From Citricoccus sp. SGAir0253 (GTDB lineage: Bacteria > Actinomycetota > Actinomycetes > Actinomycetales > Micrococcaceae), in the NCBI RefSeq assembly GCF_005877055.1, contig NZ_CP039424.1, positions 2,914,001 through 2,978,000 on the forward strand: DNA of 64,000 nt, in the 5' to 3' direction. Positions 42,623 to 51,851 of this stretch are shown piece by piece. Numbering within the stretch: position 1 is the stretch's first letter; each line of letters starts with the position of its first letter. Both the position numbers and the translations under genes were made by a program. Below the pieces are notes generated by a model. That model was not told where the DNA came from, did no database searches, and saw only the letters and a program-made list of their open reading frames with translations.

Positions 42623-44194
42623 ATGCCCGTCTTCGAACGCCGCGCCCTGCTCCCCCACCGCCGCTCGGACGTCTTCGCCTGGTTCACCCGCCCCGGCGCG
42701 CTAGTCCGCCTCACCCCGCCGTTCGCCGGCAGCGTCCGGCAGGAGCCGGACGGGATCGACGTCGGCTCGGTCGCCCGGCTCGGCATCGGCGTCCCCGGCT
42801 CGCTGGGCCTGGGACTGGAGTCCGCGGCCGGGCTGGCCCGCACCGTCCTGCCCGTGCGGCTGCCCGCGTGGCTCTCCCCGGAGGTGCCCTGGACGGCCCG
42901 GCACACCGCCCTCGAGCCGGACCGCATGTTCCGGGACGAGATGGCCTCCGGCCCGCTGCGCTCGTGGGTGCACACCCACTCCTTCGAGGACGCGGCCCCG
43001 GGCGAGGCGGACGCCCCGGACGGCTCCCCGGGCTGCCTCATGGTGGACCACGTCGAGTACGAGCTGCCCGGCACCTCGCTCCTGGACCGGGCCGGCCGGC
43101 TGGGCGTGCGCACCGGCCGGTGGACCCGGGAGCAGTTCGAGGCCGAACTCGACCGCCAGTTCGCCTACCGGCACGAGCAGCTGCGCGCCGACCTGGACTT
43201 CCACGCCGCGCACGCCGCCGGGGACGGGGCGGGCCGGTCCCTGACGATCGCCATGTCCGGGGCCAGCGGCCTGATCGGGAGCCAGCTCGCGGCCCTGCTC
43301 GGCGGCGGCGGCCACCGGGTCGTCCCGCTCGTGCGGCCCGGCCGCACCCCCACCACGCCCCGCGGCATGGGGATCACGTGGGACCCGGCCGCCGGGGTCC
43401 TGGACCCGGAGCAGCTGCGCCGGGCCGACGTCGTCGTGAACCTCTCCGGGGAGACCATCGGCGGGCGGATGACCGAGGCCCACCGGGCCGAGGTGCTGCG
43501 GTCCCGGCAGGCGTCCACGTCCCTGCTGGCGCGCACGCTCGCGGACCTCGCGGCGGACGGCCGGCGGCGCGCGCTCGTCAGCGCCTCCGGGATCGGCTAC
43601 TACGGGGCCGACGCCGGCGCCGGCCCCGACGGCGAGGGGCTGCGGGAGACCGACCCGGCCGGGACCGACTTCCTGGCCGACGTGTGCCGGCAGTGGGAGG
43701 GCGCGACGGCGCCCGCCGCCGAGTCGGGGGTGCGCACGGCCATGATCCGCACCGGACTGGTGCAGACCCCGGCCGGCGGGATCCTGCAGCAGGTCCTGCC
43801 CCTGTTCGTCGTCGGCGCGGGCGGCCCGCTGGGCACCGGCGGCCCGCTCGGCGGCCAGGACCGGGACCCGTGGCAGAGCTGGATCTCGATCGACGACATC
43901 GTGGGCCTGTACGCCCACGCCGTGCTCACCGAGGCCGTGGAGGGTCCGCTCAACGCGGTGGCCCCCGCCCCGCTGCGCGCCCGGGAGTACGCCGAGACCC
44001 TGGGCCGCGTCCTGCACCGCCCCGCGGCGCTGCCGCTGCCGCGCGTGGCCCCGCAACTCGTCCTCGGCGCCGAGGGCAACCGGCTGCTCGTCGAGGCGGA
44101 CCAGCGGGTCCGCGCCGACCGGGCGCTCGCCGCCGGGTACCGCTTCCGGCACCCGGAGCTCGAGGACGCCCTGCGGCACGTGCTGGGGCGTTGA
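42623..44194 (+). CDS. TIGR01777-family epimerase with N-terminal SRPBCC domain
   Basis: This 523-residue protein has an N-terminal START-like (SRPBCC) domain (residues 1-190, RRALLPHRRSDVFAWFTRPG). It is joined to an NAD-dependent epimerase domain of the TIGR01777/YfcH type (IAMSGASGLIGSQLAALL, NLSGETIGGRMTEAHR, SASGIGYYG, WISIDDIVGLY). Related proteins are called cell-division inhibitor SulA homologues, but the function is unproven. The fusion is common in actinobacteria. TAGGGGC directly before the ATG could be a -10 of a leaderless transcript. Confidence 0.85.
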   Translation: MPVFERRALLPHRRSDVFAWFTRPGALVRLTPPFAGSVRQEPDGIDVGSVARLGIGVPGSLGLGLESAAGLARTVLPVRLPAWLSPEVPWTARHTALEPDRMFRDEMASGPLRSWVHTHSFEDAAPGEADAPDGSPGCLMVDHVEYELPGTSLLDRAGRLGVRTGRWTREQFEAELDRQFAYRHEQLRADLDFHAAHAAGDGAGRSLTIAMSGASGLIGSQLAALLGGGGHRVVPLVRPGRTPTTPRGMGITWDPAAGVLDPEQLRRADVVVNLSGETIGGRMTEAHRAEVLRSRQASTSLLARTLADLAADGRRRALVSASGIGYYGADAGAGPDGEGLRETDPAGTDFLADVCRQWEGATAPAAESGVRTAMIRTGLVQTPAGGILQQVLPLFVVGAGGPLGTGGPLGGQDRDPWQSWISIDDIVGLYAHAVLTEAVEGPLNAVAPAPLRAREYAETLGRVLHRPAALPLPRVAPQLVLGAEGNRLLVEADQRVRADRALAAGYRFRHPELEDALRHVLGR

Positions 44195-44283
44195 GGCCGG
44201 CCGGACACGGGCAGCGGGGCCGGCGCGCGCCTCGCGGAGGTGGGTCCTCGACCGCGGTCCGCGGCCTCGGCGAGACTGGTGGC

Positions 44284-45036
44284 GTGAGCGAGCACACCGC
44301 CGGCCCGGCCGTCCCCACCGTCCCCCTGCCTCCCGTGCCGGACGCGGACTGGTCGCGCGTGCTGTGCATCGCGCCCCACCCGGACGACCTGGAGTACGGC
44401 ACCTCCGCCGCCGTCGCCACCTGGGTCCGCGGCGGCACGGAGGTCACCTACCTGCTGATGACCTCGGGCGAGGCCGGGATGGCCGAGCCGCCGGACGTCG
44501 TCGGGCCCCTGCGGATGGCCGAGCAGCGCGCCGCGTGCGCGGCCGTGGGCGTGGCCGACCTGCGCGTGCTCGACCACCCGGACGGGATGCTGGAGTACGG
44601 CCTGCCCCTGCGCCGGGACATCGCCCGGGTGATCCGCCAGGTCCGGCCCCACGCCGTGGTGACCGGCAACTTCGACCTCGAGGCCTACGGCGGGCTGAAC
44701 CAGGCCGACCACCGGGCCGGCGGGCTGGCCGTCGTGGACGCCGTCCGCGACGCCGCGAACCCGTGGGTCTTCCGGGAACTGGCCGAGGACGAGGGCCTGG
44801 GGCCCTGGCACGCCTCCGCGCTGCTGGTCGCCGGGCACGAGCGTCCCACCCACGCCCTTCCGGTGGACGCGGAGGCGGTGGCCGCCTCCGTCTCCTCGCT
44901 GGAGTGCCACGCCGCCTACCTGCGGCACGTCACCGGCCATCCCGCGCCCGGCGTGATGATCCCGGAGATCCTGCGCGCGGGCGGGCAGGCCGCGGGCACG
45001 GAGTACGCGGTAGCCTTCCGCCACTTCGGCACCTGA
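44284..45036 (+). CDS. PIG-L/LmbE-family deacetylase
   Basis: This 250-residue zinc-dependent deacetylase fold has the HPDD motif in CIAPHPDDLEYGTSAA near residue 32. A second metal-ligand histidine occurs in NQADHRAGG. Members of this family remove acetyl groups from N-acetylglucosamine conjugates (MshB, Mca, BshB). No other mycothiol gene is near, so the substrate is open. The GTG start at 44284 follows a GAGACT -10-like element, suggesting leaderless translation. Confidence 0.87.
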   Translation: MSEHTAGPAVPTVPLPPVPDADWSRVLCIAPHPDDLEYGTSAAVATWVRGGTEVTYLLMTSGEAGMAEPPDVVGPLRMAEQRAACAAVGVADLRVLDHPDGMLEYGLPLRRDIARVIRQVRPHAVVTGNFDLEAYGGLNQADHRAGGLAVVDAVRDAANPWVFRELAEDEGLGPWHASALLVAGHERPTHALPVDAEAVAASVSSLECHAAYLRHVTGHPAPGVMIPEILRAGGQAAGTEYAVAFRHFGT

Positions 45037-45098
45037 GACGGGCCCTGCGATGATCGACCCATGACGCGAGGCACCCAGCAGGCACCGGAGGCCCCCTG

Positions 45099-45893
45099 AT
45101 GGCCGGGGGCAGCAGGGACCCGGGGCGCTCCGTCACGGACAAGGTGCTGTCCGTCCTCACCGCCTTCGAGAAGGAGCGCCGCGCCCTCGGACTGTCCGAG
45201 ATCGCCGTGCTGGCCGACCTCCCCGTCAGCACCGCCCACCGGCTCGTGGGCGAGCTCACCGAGTGGGGCTTCCTCTCGCGCACCCCGCACGGCCGCTACC
45301 AGCTGGGACTGCGCATCTGGGAGCTGGCCCAGAACGTGGGGCGGCAGCTGCGCGAGACCGCCCGGCCGTTCGTCCAGGACCTGTACTCCCTCACCGGGGA
45401 GAACGCGCAGCTGGCCGTCCGGGACGGCAGCGAGGTGCTCTACATCGACCGCGTCTACGGCACCAAGCGGGTGCCGAGGGCCTCGCGTGTGGGTGGCCGG
45501 CTGCCCATGCACTCCACGGCCGTGGGCAAGGTGCTGCTGGCCTACGAGGAGCCGTGGGTGCTCGAGGCCTACCTCAACCTCGAGCTGGCCGCCGCCACGC
45601 CGCGGACCATCACGGCCCCCGGCCGGCTGGCCGCGGAGATCGCCCAGGTGCGCGAACAGGGCTTCGCGGAGACGTTCGAGGAGATCCGGGTCGGGGCGTG
45701 CTCCATCGCGGTCCCGGTCTTCCACACCGGCCGGATCGGGGCCGCGCTGGGCCTGGTCATCCCCTCCGAGCAGTCGGGCACCATGCAGAAGCACCTGCCG
45801 GCCCTGCGCGCCGTGAGCGCCCGGATCGAGCGGGCCACCGCCCACATCCCGCTGGAGACACTCCTGGACTCGCACCAGGTGTTCCGCCGCTGA
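45099..45893 (+). CDS. IclR-family regulator of the cre (alkylphenol) genes
   Basis: This 264-residue protein has a winged helix (AVLADLPVSTAHRLVGELTE) and an IclR effector domain (GGRLPMHSTAVGK). It sits directly upstream of the P450 gene in the same direction, with a TTCCACT-C-AGTGGAA palindrome between. That makes it the probable pathway regulator, in the role of CreR. A 12-codon reading frame (45061-45099) ends in TGATG overlapping its ATG, which could couple translation. The effector may be a cresol or hydroxybenzoate; this is inference. Confidence 0.87.
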   Translation: MAGGSRDPGRSVTDKVLSVLTAFEKERRALGLSEIAVLADLPVSTAHRLVGELTEWGFLSRTPHGRYQLGLRIWELAQNVGRQLRETARPFVQDLYSLTGENAQLAVRDGSEVLYIDRVYGTKRVPRASRVGGRLPMHSTAVGKVLLAYEEPWVLEAYLNLELAAATPRTITAPGRLAAEIAQVREQGFAETFEEIRVGACSIAVPVFHTGRIGAALGLVIPSEQSGTMQKHLPALRAVSARIERATAHIPLETLLDSHQVFRR

Positions 45894-45959
45894 CCCCGCA
45901 CGGGCGCCTCCCGCGCCGCCGGGTCCCCTCCGGCACCCCGCGGCGCCGCCCGCATCCAT

Positions 45960-45974
45960 TTCCACTCAGTGGAA
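45960..45974. promoter_or_regulatory. Palindromic operator upstream of creJ
   Basis: TTCCACT and AGTGGAA flank a single C, giving a perfect 15-bp inverted repeat of the type bound by IclR proteins. It lies between a possible -35 (about 45956) and a TATGGT -10 element (45979-45984). This fits repression by the upstream IclR protein. Confidence 0.6.
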
Positions 45975-46028
45975 CGCCTATGGTGCATCTCACACCCTCC
46001 GGGGACCACGATGGAGCCCAGGCCGCCG

Positions 46029-46044
46029 CGTGATCCGGATCACG
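46029..46044. promoter_or_regulatory. CRP/GlxR-like box upstream of creJ
   Basis: CGTGATCCGGATCACG carries the GTGA-N6-TCAC core and is part of an 18-bp perfect palindrome (46028-46045). It lies 78 bases before the creJ start. Confidence 0.55.
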
Positions 46045-46122
46045 CCTCACGGGGCGGCCGCCCACCTCAGCCACGTTGCCAGACCGACCGGTCGCCCCCG
46101 GCGGCCACGGACAGGAGACGAG

Positions 46123-47439
46123 ATGACCACCGAGTCACCCACCACCCCGGCATCCACCGGCACGTGCCCCTTCGGGCACGGCGGCGGGGACGGGGCCGCG
46201 GACCGCGCGGACCACCACGGCTTCGAGCCGTTCCGGATGAAGGACCCCTTCCCCTCCTACGCGGCCCTGCGCGCCGAGGAGCCGGTCATGTTCGACGAGC
46301 GGATCGGCTACTGGGTCGTCTCCCGCTACGACGACATCAAGGCGGTGTTCGACGACTGGGAGACCTTCTCCTCCGAGAACGCCCAGGCCCCCGTCCGCGA
46401 GCGCGGCCCGCAGGCGCGGAGGATCATGGAGGAGGGCGGCTTCACCGCCTACTCCGGGCTCTCGGCCCGCGTCCCCCCGGAGCACACCCGCATCCGCGCG
46501 ATCGCCCAGAAGGCGTTCACCCCGCGCCGCTACAAGGCGCTCGAGCCGGACATCCGCGCCAACGTGGTCTCCCGCCTCGAGGCGCTGGCCGCCCGCCCGG
46601 AGCGCACCGGGGAGATGGTGCGGGACCTGGCCTACGAGATCCCCACCATCACCATCCTCACGCTGATCGGGGCGGACGTGTCCCAGATCGACACGTACAA
46701 GCGCTGGAGCGACTCCCGGGCGGCCATGACGTGGGGCGACCTCACGGACGAGGAGCAGGTCCCGCACGCGCACAACCTGGTGGAGTACTGGCAGGAGTGC
46801 CAGCGCCTGGTGGCCCTGGCCCACGAGCAGGGCGGGGACCACCTCACCGCGGACCTCGTGCGCCTCCAGCAGGAGGGCGGGGAGATCTCCGACCACGAGA
46901 TCGCCTCCCTGCTGTACTCGCTGCTCTTCGCCGGGCACGAGACCACCACCACCCTGATCTCCAACTGCTTCCGGGTCCTGCTGGCCCACCGCGAGCAGTG
47001 GGAGGCCCTCCTCGAGGACCCGAAGCGGATCCCGGCGGCCATCGACGAGGTGCTGCGCTACTCCGGCTCGATCGTGGGCTGGCGGCGCAAGGCCCTGAGG
47101 GACACCGAGGTGGGCGGCGTGCCGGTGAGGGCCGGCGACGGGCTGCTGCTGCTGATGGGCTCGGCCAACCGGGACGAGTCCCGCTTCGAGCACGGCGAGG
47201 ACTTCGACATCACCCGCGCCAACGCCCGCGAGCACCTGTCCTTCGGCTTCGGCATCCACTACTGCCTCGGCAACATGCTCGCCAAGCTCCAGGCCAAGAT
47301 CTGCCTCGAGGAGGCGGTCCAGTTGCTGCCGGGCCTGCGCCTGGACGACTCCGCCGGCGCCGACGGCTCCGGCATCGACTTCCGCGAGAACCTCTCCTTC
47401 CGCGTCCCCGTGGCCGTCCCGGTCACCTGGGACGCCTGA
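46123..47439 (+). CDS. creJ: Cytochrome P450, CreJ (CYP288-like)
   Basis: This 438-residue soluble P450 has the I-helix AGHETTTT and a heme ligand Cys381 in FGFGIHYCLG. In Corynebacterium glutamicum CreJ hydroxylates the methyl group of 4-methylphenyl phosphate, the phosphorylated form of p-cresol. The identification rests on gene order: P450, split PEP-synthase-like kinase, alcohol dehydrogenase, ferredoxin, reductase, HD hydrolase, aldehyde dehydrogenase. AGGAGA precedes the ATG at 46123. Electrons would come from the ferredoxin at 51487 and reductase at 51852. Confidence 0.88.
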   Translation: MTTESPTTPASTGTCPFGHGGGDGAADRADHHGFEPFRMKDPFPSYAALRAEEPVMFDERIGYWVVSRYDDIKAVFDDWETFSSENAQAPVRERGPQARRIMEEGGFTAYSGLSARVPPEHTRIRAIAQKAFTPRRYKALEPDIRANVVSRLEALAARPERTGEMVRDLAYEIPTITILTLIGADVSQIDTYKRWSDSRAAMTWGDLTDEEQVPHAHNLVEYWQECQRLVALAHEQGGDHLTADLVRLQQEGGEISDHEIASLLYSLLFAGHETTTTLISNCFRVLLAHREQWEALLEDPKRIPAAIDEVLRYSGSIVGWRRKALRDTEVGGVPVRAGDGLLLLMGSANRDESRFEHGEDFDITRANAREHLSFGFGIHYCLGNMLAKLQAKICLEEAVQLLPGLRLDDSAGADGSGIDFRENLSFRVPVAVPVTWDA

Positions 47440-47455
47440 GCACCAGGACCCAGAC

Positions 47456-48562
47456 ATGACCGACATCCAGCACTCCCAGTACGTCCAGGCCTTCGACGAC
47501 GGCCGCGAGCCGGCGCTCGAGACGCTCGGCGGCAAGGGCGCCTCCCTGGTGTCCATGACCGCCGCCGGCATGCCCGTCCCGCCCGGGTTCGTGGTGACCA
47601 CGGCCTCCTTCGACGCCTTCGTGGCGGAGGCCGGCATCGCCGAGCACGTGCACTCCCTGCTCGAGGGCCTCGACGCCGAGGACGTGGCCGAGGTGGACCG
47701 GGTCTCCGCGGCCATCCGCGAGGACCTGTGCAGCCGCCCCGTGCCCACCGCGGCCCGCGAGGCCGTCCTGGCCGCCGTGGCCGCCCTCATGGAGCAGTGC
47801 GGCGGCGAGGTGCCGGTGGCCGTGCGGTCCTCCGCCACCGCCGAGGACCTGCCCGAGGCCTCCTTCGCCGGCCAGCAGGACACCTACCTGTGGCTCACCG
47901 GGCAGGACGCGATCACCGAGCACATCCGCAAGTGCTGGGCCTCCCTGTACACCTCCCGCGCCATCATCTACCGGCTGCGGAACGGCATCCCCAACGAGGG
48001 GCTGTCCATGGCCGTGGTGGTGCAGAAGATGGTCAACGCCCGCGTGGCCGGGGTGGCCATCACCATGAACCCCGCCAACGGCGACCGCTCCAAGATCACC
48101 GTCGACGCCTCATGGGGCGTCGGGGAGATGGTGGTCTCCGGCCAGGTCACCCCGGACAACGTCCTGCTGGACAAGATCACCCTGCAGGTGGTCTCCGAGC
48201 ACCTCGGGGACAAGCACGCCGAGCTCGTGCCGGACGCCACCGCCGGCGCGCTGGTCGAGCGGGAGGTGCCGGCCGAGCGCGCCGGGATCCGGTGCCTGAC
48301 CGATGCCGAGCTGACCGCCGTGGCGCAGATGGCCAAGCGCGCGGAGAAGCACTACCGGTGCCCCCAGGACATCGAGTGGGCCCTGGACGCCGACCTGCCG
48401 GCGGGACAGGACCTGCTGCTGCTGCAGTCCCGCCCGGAGACGGTGCACTCCCACAAGGCCGCCACGGCGAGGCCGGCGGCGCAGCCGGCTTCCCCCGCCG
48501 CGACGACCGGTGGCTTCGACCTCAGCTCGATCACCTCCTCGCTCACCGGCGCCGGGAAGTAG
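47456..48562 (+). CDS. creI: Alkylphenol kinase ATP-grasp subunit (PEP-synthase N-terminal-like, CreI by order)
   Basis: This 368-residue protein matches only the ATP-grasp (PPDK_N) part of PEP synthase (GGKGASLVSMTAAGMPVPPGF, VAVRSSATAEDLPEASFAGQQ, IEWAL). It lacks the phosphohistidine and PEP-binding domains, which are supplied by the next gene. With it, it forms the two-part enzyme that phosphorylates the phenol hydroxyl using ATP. The letter I is assigned from gene order only. It starts 16 bases after creJ. The last 40 residues form an Ala/Ser-rich tail. Confidence 0.85.
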   Translation: MTDIQHSQYVQAFDDGREPALETLGGKGASLVSMTAAGMPVPPGFVVTTASFDAFVAEAGIAEHVHSLLEGLDAEDVAEVDRVSAAIREDLCSRPVPTAAREAVLAAVAALMEQCGGEVPVAVRSSATAEDLPEASFAGQQDTYLWLTGQDAITEHIRKCWASLYTSRAIIYRLRNGIPNEGLSMAVVVQKMVNARVAGVAITMNPANGDRSKITVDASWGVGEMVVSGQVTPDNVLLDKITLQVVSEHLGDKHAELVPDATAGALVEREVPAERAGIRCLTDAELTAVAQMAKRAEKHYRCPQDIEWALDADLPAGQDLLLLQSRPETVHSHKAATARPAAQPASPAATTGGFDLSSITSSLTGAGK

Positions 48563-48654
48563 CCCCTCCCGTCCCCCTGCCACACCGCAGTCCCGCAGTC
48601 CCACCCTGACGACCCACCCCGGAACCCGTGGTTCCGTATCCCGTTGGAGAGACC

Positions 48655-50610
48655 ATGACCGCCAAGAAGTCCTTCCCGAAGCCGTCCGAGCTGCCGGTCC
48701 CCGCCGGCGCCGAGGGCTGGGAGAAGCTCTACCCCTACTACCTCACCTTCCAGGAGCGGCGGAAGGAGGAGGACGACGCCAAGTTCTGGTTCTGCGACTC
48801 CCAGCACTGGCCCACCGTGTTCAAGCCCTTCGAGACCATCGGCGGGGAGTTCGCCGTGAAGTGCCTGGGGCAGTACAACACCCGGCACCTGATGATCCCC
48901 AACGCCAACGGCATCGAGTTCCGCGTGCACCTGGGCTACCTGTACATGTCCCCCATCCCGGTGCCGGAGGAGGAGATCGCCGCCCGCGTCCCCGAGTTCC
49001 AGGCCCGGATCGGCCACTACTTCCAGAACTGGGACACCCTGCTGGAGCAGTGGCGGACCAAGGTGCGCGGGACCATCGACGAGATGGAGACCCTGGAGTT
49101 CAAGCCCCTGCCGGACATGGTCCCCCTGGAGGACATCGTCTCCGGCAAGGCCAAGGACGGCACCGAGGTGCTGCTGGAGAACTACGACCGGCTGATCCAG
49201 CTGGCCTACCAGAACTGGCAGTACCACTTCGAGTTCCTCAACCTCGGCTACATCGCCTACCTGGACTTCTTCAACTACTGCAAGGAGGTCTTCCCGGACA
49301 TCCCGGACCAGTCGATCGCCACCATGGTCCAGGGCGTGGACATGGAGCTGTTCCGCCCGGACGACGAGCTCAAGGCCCTGGCCACCCTGGCCGTGGAACT
49401 GGGCCTGCAGCAGCACTTCGCCGCGGCCCCGGCCACCGGGGCGGACGCCGAGGCCACCCTCGCCGCGATCGGCGCGGCCCCCGGCGGCCGGCAGTGGCTG
49501 GACCGCCTGGAAGAGGCCAAGGACCCGTGGTTCAACTTCACCGTGGGCAACGGCTTCTACGGCCACGACAAGTACTGGAACGAGCACCTCGAGATCCCGC
49601 TGGGCTACATCGCCGACTACGTGCGCCGCCTGGAAGAGGGCCAGCAGATCATGCGGCCCAAGGAGGAGCTCATCGCCGAGAAGGAGCGGATCGTCGAGGA
49701 GTACCGCGAGCTGCTCGACCCCGAGCAGCAGGCCGTCTTCGACGCCAAGCGCGGCCTGGCCGCCACCGCCTACCCCTACGTGGAGAACCACAACTTCTAC
49801 ATCGAGCACTGGACCATGGGCGTGTTCTGGCGCAAGGTCCGCGAGCTCTCCCGCACCCTGCACGGCTACGGCTTCTGGGAGCACGAGGACGACCTGCTCT
49901 ACCTGGGCCGCAACGAGGTCCGGGACGTGCTCTTCGACCTGGCCACCGGCTGGGGCGTCGGCGCCCCCTCCGGTCCGGTCGGCCCCACGTACTGGCCCGA
50001 GGTCATCGCCGAGCGCACCGCCCTGGTGGACGCCCTGAAGACGGCCCGGCCCGCCGCGGCGCTCAACACCCCGCCGGCCTCCATCACCGAGCCGTTCACC
50101 CGCATGCTGTGGGGCATCACCACCGAGCAGGTGGAGTCCTGGCTCGGCGCCGGCGAGGAGGGCACCGAGGGCGTCCTCAAGGGCATGGCCGCCTCCCCCG
50201 GCGTCGTGGAGGGCGTGGCCCGCGTGGTCATGGACGCGGACGACCTGGCGCAGATCCAGCAGGACGAGATCCTCGTGGCCCCGGTCACCGCCCCGTCTTG
50301 GGGGCCGGTGTTCGGCAAGATCAAGGCGACCGTCACGGACATCGGCGGCATGATGAGCCACGCCGCGATCGTCTGCCGCGAGTACGCCCTGCCGGCCGTC
50401 ACCGGCACCGGCAGCGCCTCCACCACCATCGTCACTGGCCAGCGGCTGCGCGTGGACGGCACCAAGGGCACCGTGACCATCCTGGACGGCGCCAACGCCG
50501 CCCCGCAGGTCTCCGGCCCGGGCGCCCACTCCCACCACCACGGCGGTGAGCACGGCGCGCAGCACGGGGCCCCGGAGGCGGACACCGCGGGGGAGCCGGC
50601 CCATGTCTGA
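48655..50610 (+). CDS. creH: Alkylphenol kinase phosphohistidine subunit (PEP-utilizing, CreH by order)
   Basis: This 651-residue protein ends with the mobile phosphohistidine domain of PEP-utilizing enzymes (DIGGMMSHAAIVCREYALPAV, about residues 560-585; His is the phosphate carrier). The first 500 residues are a mostly helical region expected to bind the phenol. The architecture mirrors the phenylphosphate synthase and rifampin phosphotransferase logic, split over two genes. GGAGAG precedes the ATG. A His-rich stretch (HSHHHGGEHGAQHGAP) lies near the C-terminus. The end overlaps creG by eight bases. Confidence 0.86.
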   Translation: MTAKKSFPKPSELPVPAGAEGWEKLYPYYLTFQERRKEEDDAKFWFCDSQHWPTVFKPFETIGGEFAVKCLGQYNTRHLMIPNANGIEFRVHLGYLYMSPIPVPEEEIAARVPEFQARIGHYFQNWDTLLEQWRTKVRGTIDEMETLEFKPLPDMVPLEDIVSGKAKDGTEVLLENYDRLIQLAYQNWQYHFEFLNLGYIAYLDFFNYCKEVFPDIPDQSIATMVQGVDMELFRPDDELKALATLAVELGLQQHFAAAPATGADAEATLAAIGAAPGGRQWLDRLEEAKDPWFNFTVGNGFYGHDKYWNEHLEIPLGYIADYVRRLEEGQQIMRPKEELIAEKERIVEEYRELLDPEQQAVFDAKRGLAATAYPYVENHNFYIEHWTMGVFWRKVRELSRTLHGYGFWEHEDDLLYLGRNEVRDVLFDLATGWGVGAPSGPVGPTYWPEVIAERTALVDALKTARPAAALNTPPASITEPFTRMLWGITTEQVESWLGAGEEGTEGVLKGMAASPGVVEGVARVVMDADDLAQIQQDEILVAPVTAPSWGPVFGKIKATVTDIGGMMSHAAIVCREYALPAVTGTGSASTTIVTGQRLRVDGTKGTVTILDGANAAPQVSGPGAHSHHHGGEHGAQHGAPEADTAGEPAHV

Positions 50611-51400
50611 CCCGACCGCCTCCGCCCCGGGCACCGCCCCGGGCCCGACGCCGACCGGCCGGCAGCGCACGGTGCTCGTCACCGGCGCGGCCGGGGGCCT
50701 GGGCCGGGCCTTCGCCGAGGGGTTCGCCGCGCGCGGCGACCGGGTCGCCGTCGCGGACATCAACCTCGACGGCGCCACGGAGACCGCCCGGGCCCTCAAC
50801 GCCGCCGGGGCGGCCGCGGCCGCCTTCCAGGTGGACGTCACGGACCTGGACTCGGTGACCGCCCTGGCCCGCGAGGTGGCGTCCTTCGGGGACGGGAGCA
50901 TCGACGTCCTGGTCAACAACGCGGCCGTCTACGCCACCGTCACGCGCTCGCCGTTCGAGGAGATCGACCCCGCCGAGTGGGACCTCGTGATGGGCGTGAA
51001 CCTCAAGGGGCCGTGGCTCGTGACCCGGGCGGTGAGCCCGTACCTGTCCACCGGGGCGCGCGTGGTGAACCTCTCCAGCGCCACCATCTACTCCGGGTCA
51101 GCCCACTGGGCGCACTACGTGGCCTCCAAGGGCGGCGTGGTGGCCCTGACCCGGGTGCTGGCCAAGGAGCTGGGCTCGCGGGAGATCACGGTCAACGCGA
51201 TCGCCCCGGGCTTCACGCTCACCGAGGCCAGCTACGGGCTCATGGCGGACGCCGAGACCTACGGCGTGGACCGCGGGTCCATCAAGCGGGCCTCCCAGCC
51301 CGAGGACATCGTGGGCGCCGCCCTGTTCCTGGCCTCCCCCGAGGCCGGCTACGTCACCGGCCAGACCATGGTCGTCGACGGCGGCCGCCAGTTCATCTGA
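50603..51400 (+). CDS. creG: SDR-family alcohol dehydrogenase, CreG
   Basis: This 265-residue short-chain dehydrogenase has the cofactor motif VTGAAGGLGRAFAEGF. The catalytic Ser, Tyr and Lys occur in NLSSATIYSG and HYVASKGG. In the cre pathway it would oxidise 4-hydroxybenzyl alcohol to the aldehyde. The start overlaps the creH end, and creF follows after an 86-base gap with a strong hairpin. Confidence 0.85.
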   Translation: MSDPTASAPGTAPGPTPTGRQRTVLVTGAAGGLGRAFAEGFAARGDRVAVADINLDGATETARALNAAGAAAAAFQVDVTDLDSVTALAREVASFGDGSIDVLVNNAAVYATVTRSPFEEIDPAEWDLVMGVNLKGPWLVTRAVSPYLSTGARVVNLSSATIYSGSAHWAHYVASKGGVVALTRVLAKELGSREITVNAIAPGFTLTEASYGLMADAETYGVDRGSIKRASQPEDIVGAALFLASPEAGYVTGQTMVVDGGRQFI

Positions 51401-51401
51401 G

Positions 51402-51430
51402 CCGTCCCGGGCCCGCCGGGCCCGGGACGG
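51402..51430 (+). terminator. Strong intra-operon hairpin between creG and creF
   Basis: Two 14-base exact complementary arms (51402-51415 and 51417-51430) begin right after the creG stop. There is no T-run. It may lower read-through or protect the upstream mRNA rather than end transcription, since the pathway continues. Confidence 0.5.
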
Positions 51431-51486
51431 GCCGGACGACCCCGGCATCCCGACCACTCCGACCACTCCGATAACGAGGAGGCATC

Positions 51487-51807
51487 ATGCCGACCATCCA
51501 CTACACCGACGCCGCGGGCGAGACCCGGGACATCGAGGCGAACGTGGGCGACTCCGTCATGGAGACCGCCGTGCGCAACGGCGTGCCCGGCATCGTCGCC
51601 GAGTGCGGCGGCTCCCTGTCCTGCGCCACCTGCCACGTGTTCGTCCGCGAGGACGAGCTCGAGCAGCTGCCCGGGATGAGCGAGATGGAGGACGAGATGC
51701 TCTACGGCACCGCCGTGGACCGCGAGGACTGCTCGCGGCTGTCCTGCCAGATCAAGGTCACGGACGGCATGGAGCTGCACGTGACCACCCCCGAGACCCA
51801 GGTCTGA
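51487..51807 (+). CDS. creF: 2Fe-2S ferredoxin, CreF
   Basis: This 106-residue adrenodoxin/putidaredoxin-type ferredoxin has the cluster ligands in CGGSLSCATC (Cys40, Cys46, Cys49) and a fourth Cys near residue 86 in SRLSC. GAGGAGG precedes the ATG. It would shuttle electrons from the reductase at 51852 to the P450 CreJ. Confidence 0.93.
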   Translation: MPTIHYTDAAGETRDIEANVGDSVMETAVRNGVPGIVAECGGSLSCATCHVFVREDELEQLPGMSEMEDEMLYGTAVDREDCSRLSCQIKVTDGMELHVTTPETQV

Positions 51808-51851
51808 CCCAGCGTCCCGGCCGCGCGCCGGGACCGAGCCAGGAGTTCCCC

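Noticed and set aside
47456-50610. A PEP synthase gene broken by a frameshift or insertion into two parts
   Set aside because: Both parts have their own ribosome binding sites, are separated by 92 bases, and correspond to the natural two-gene kinase of the cre pathway.
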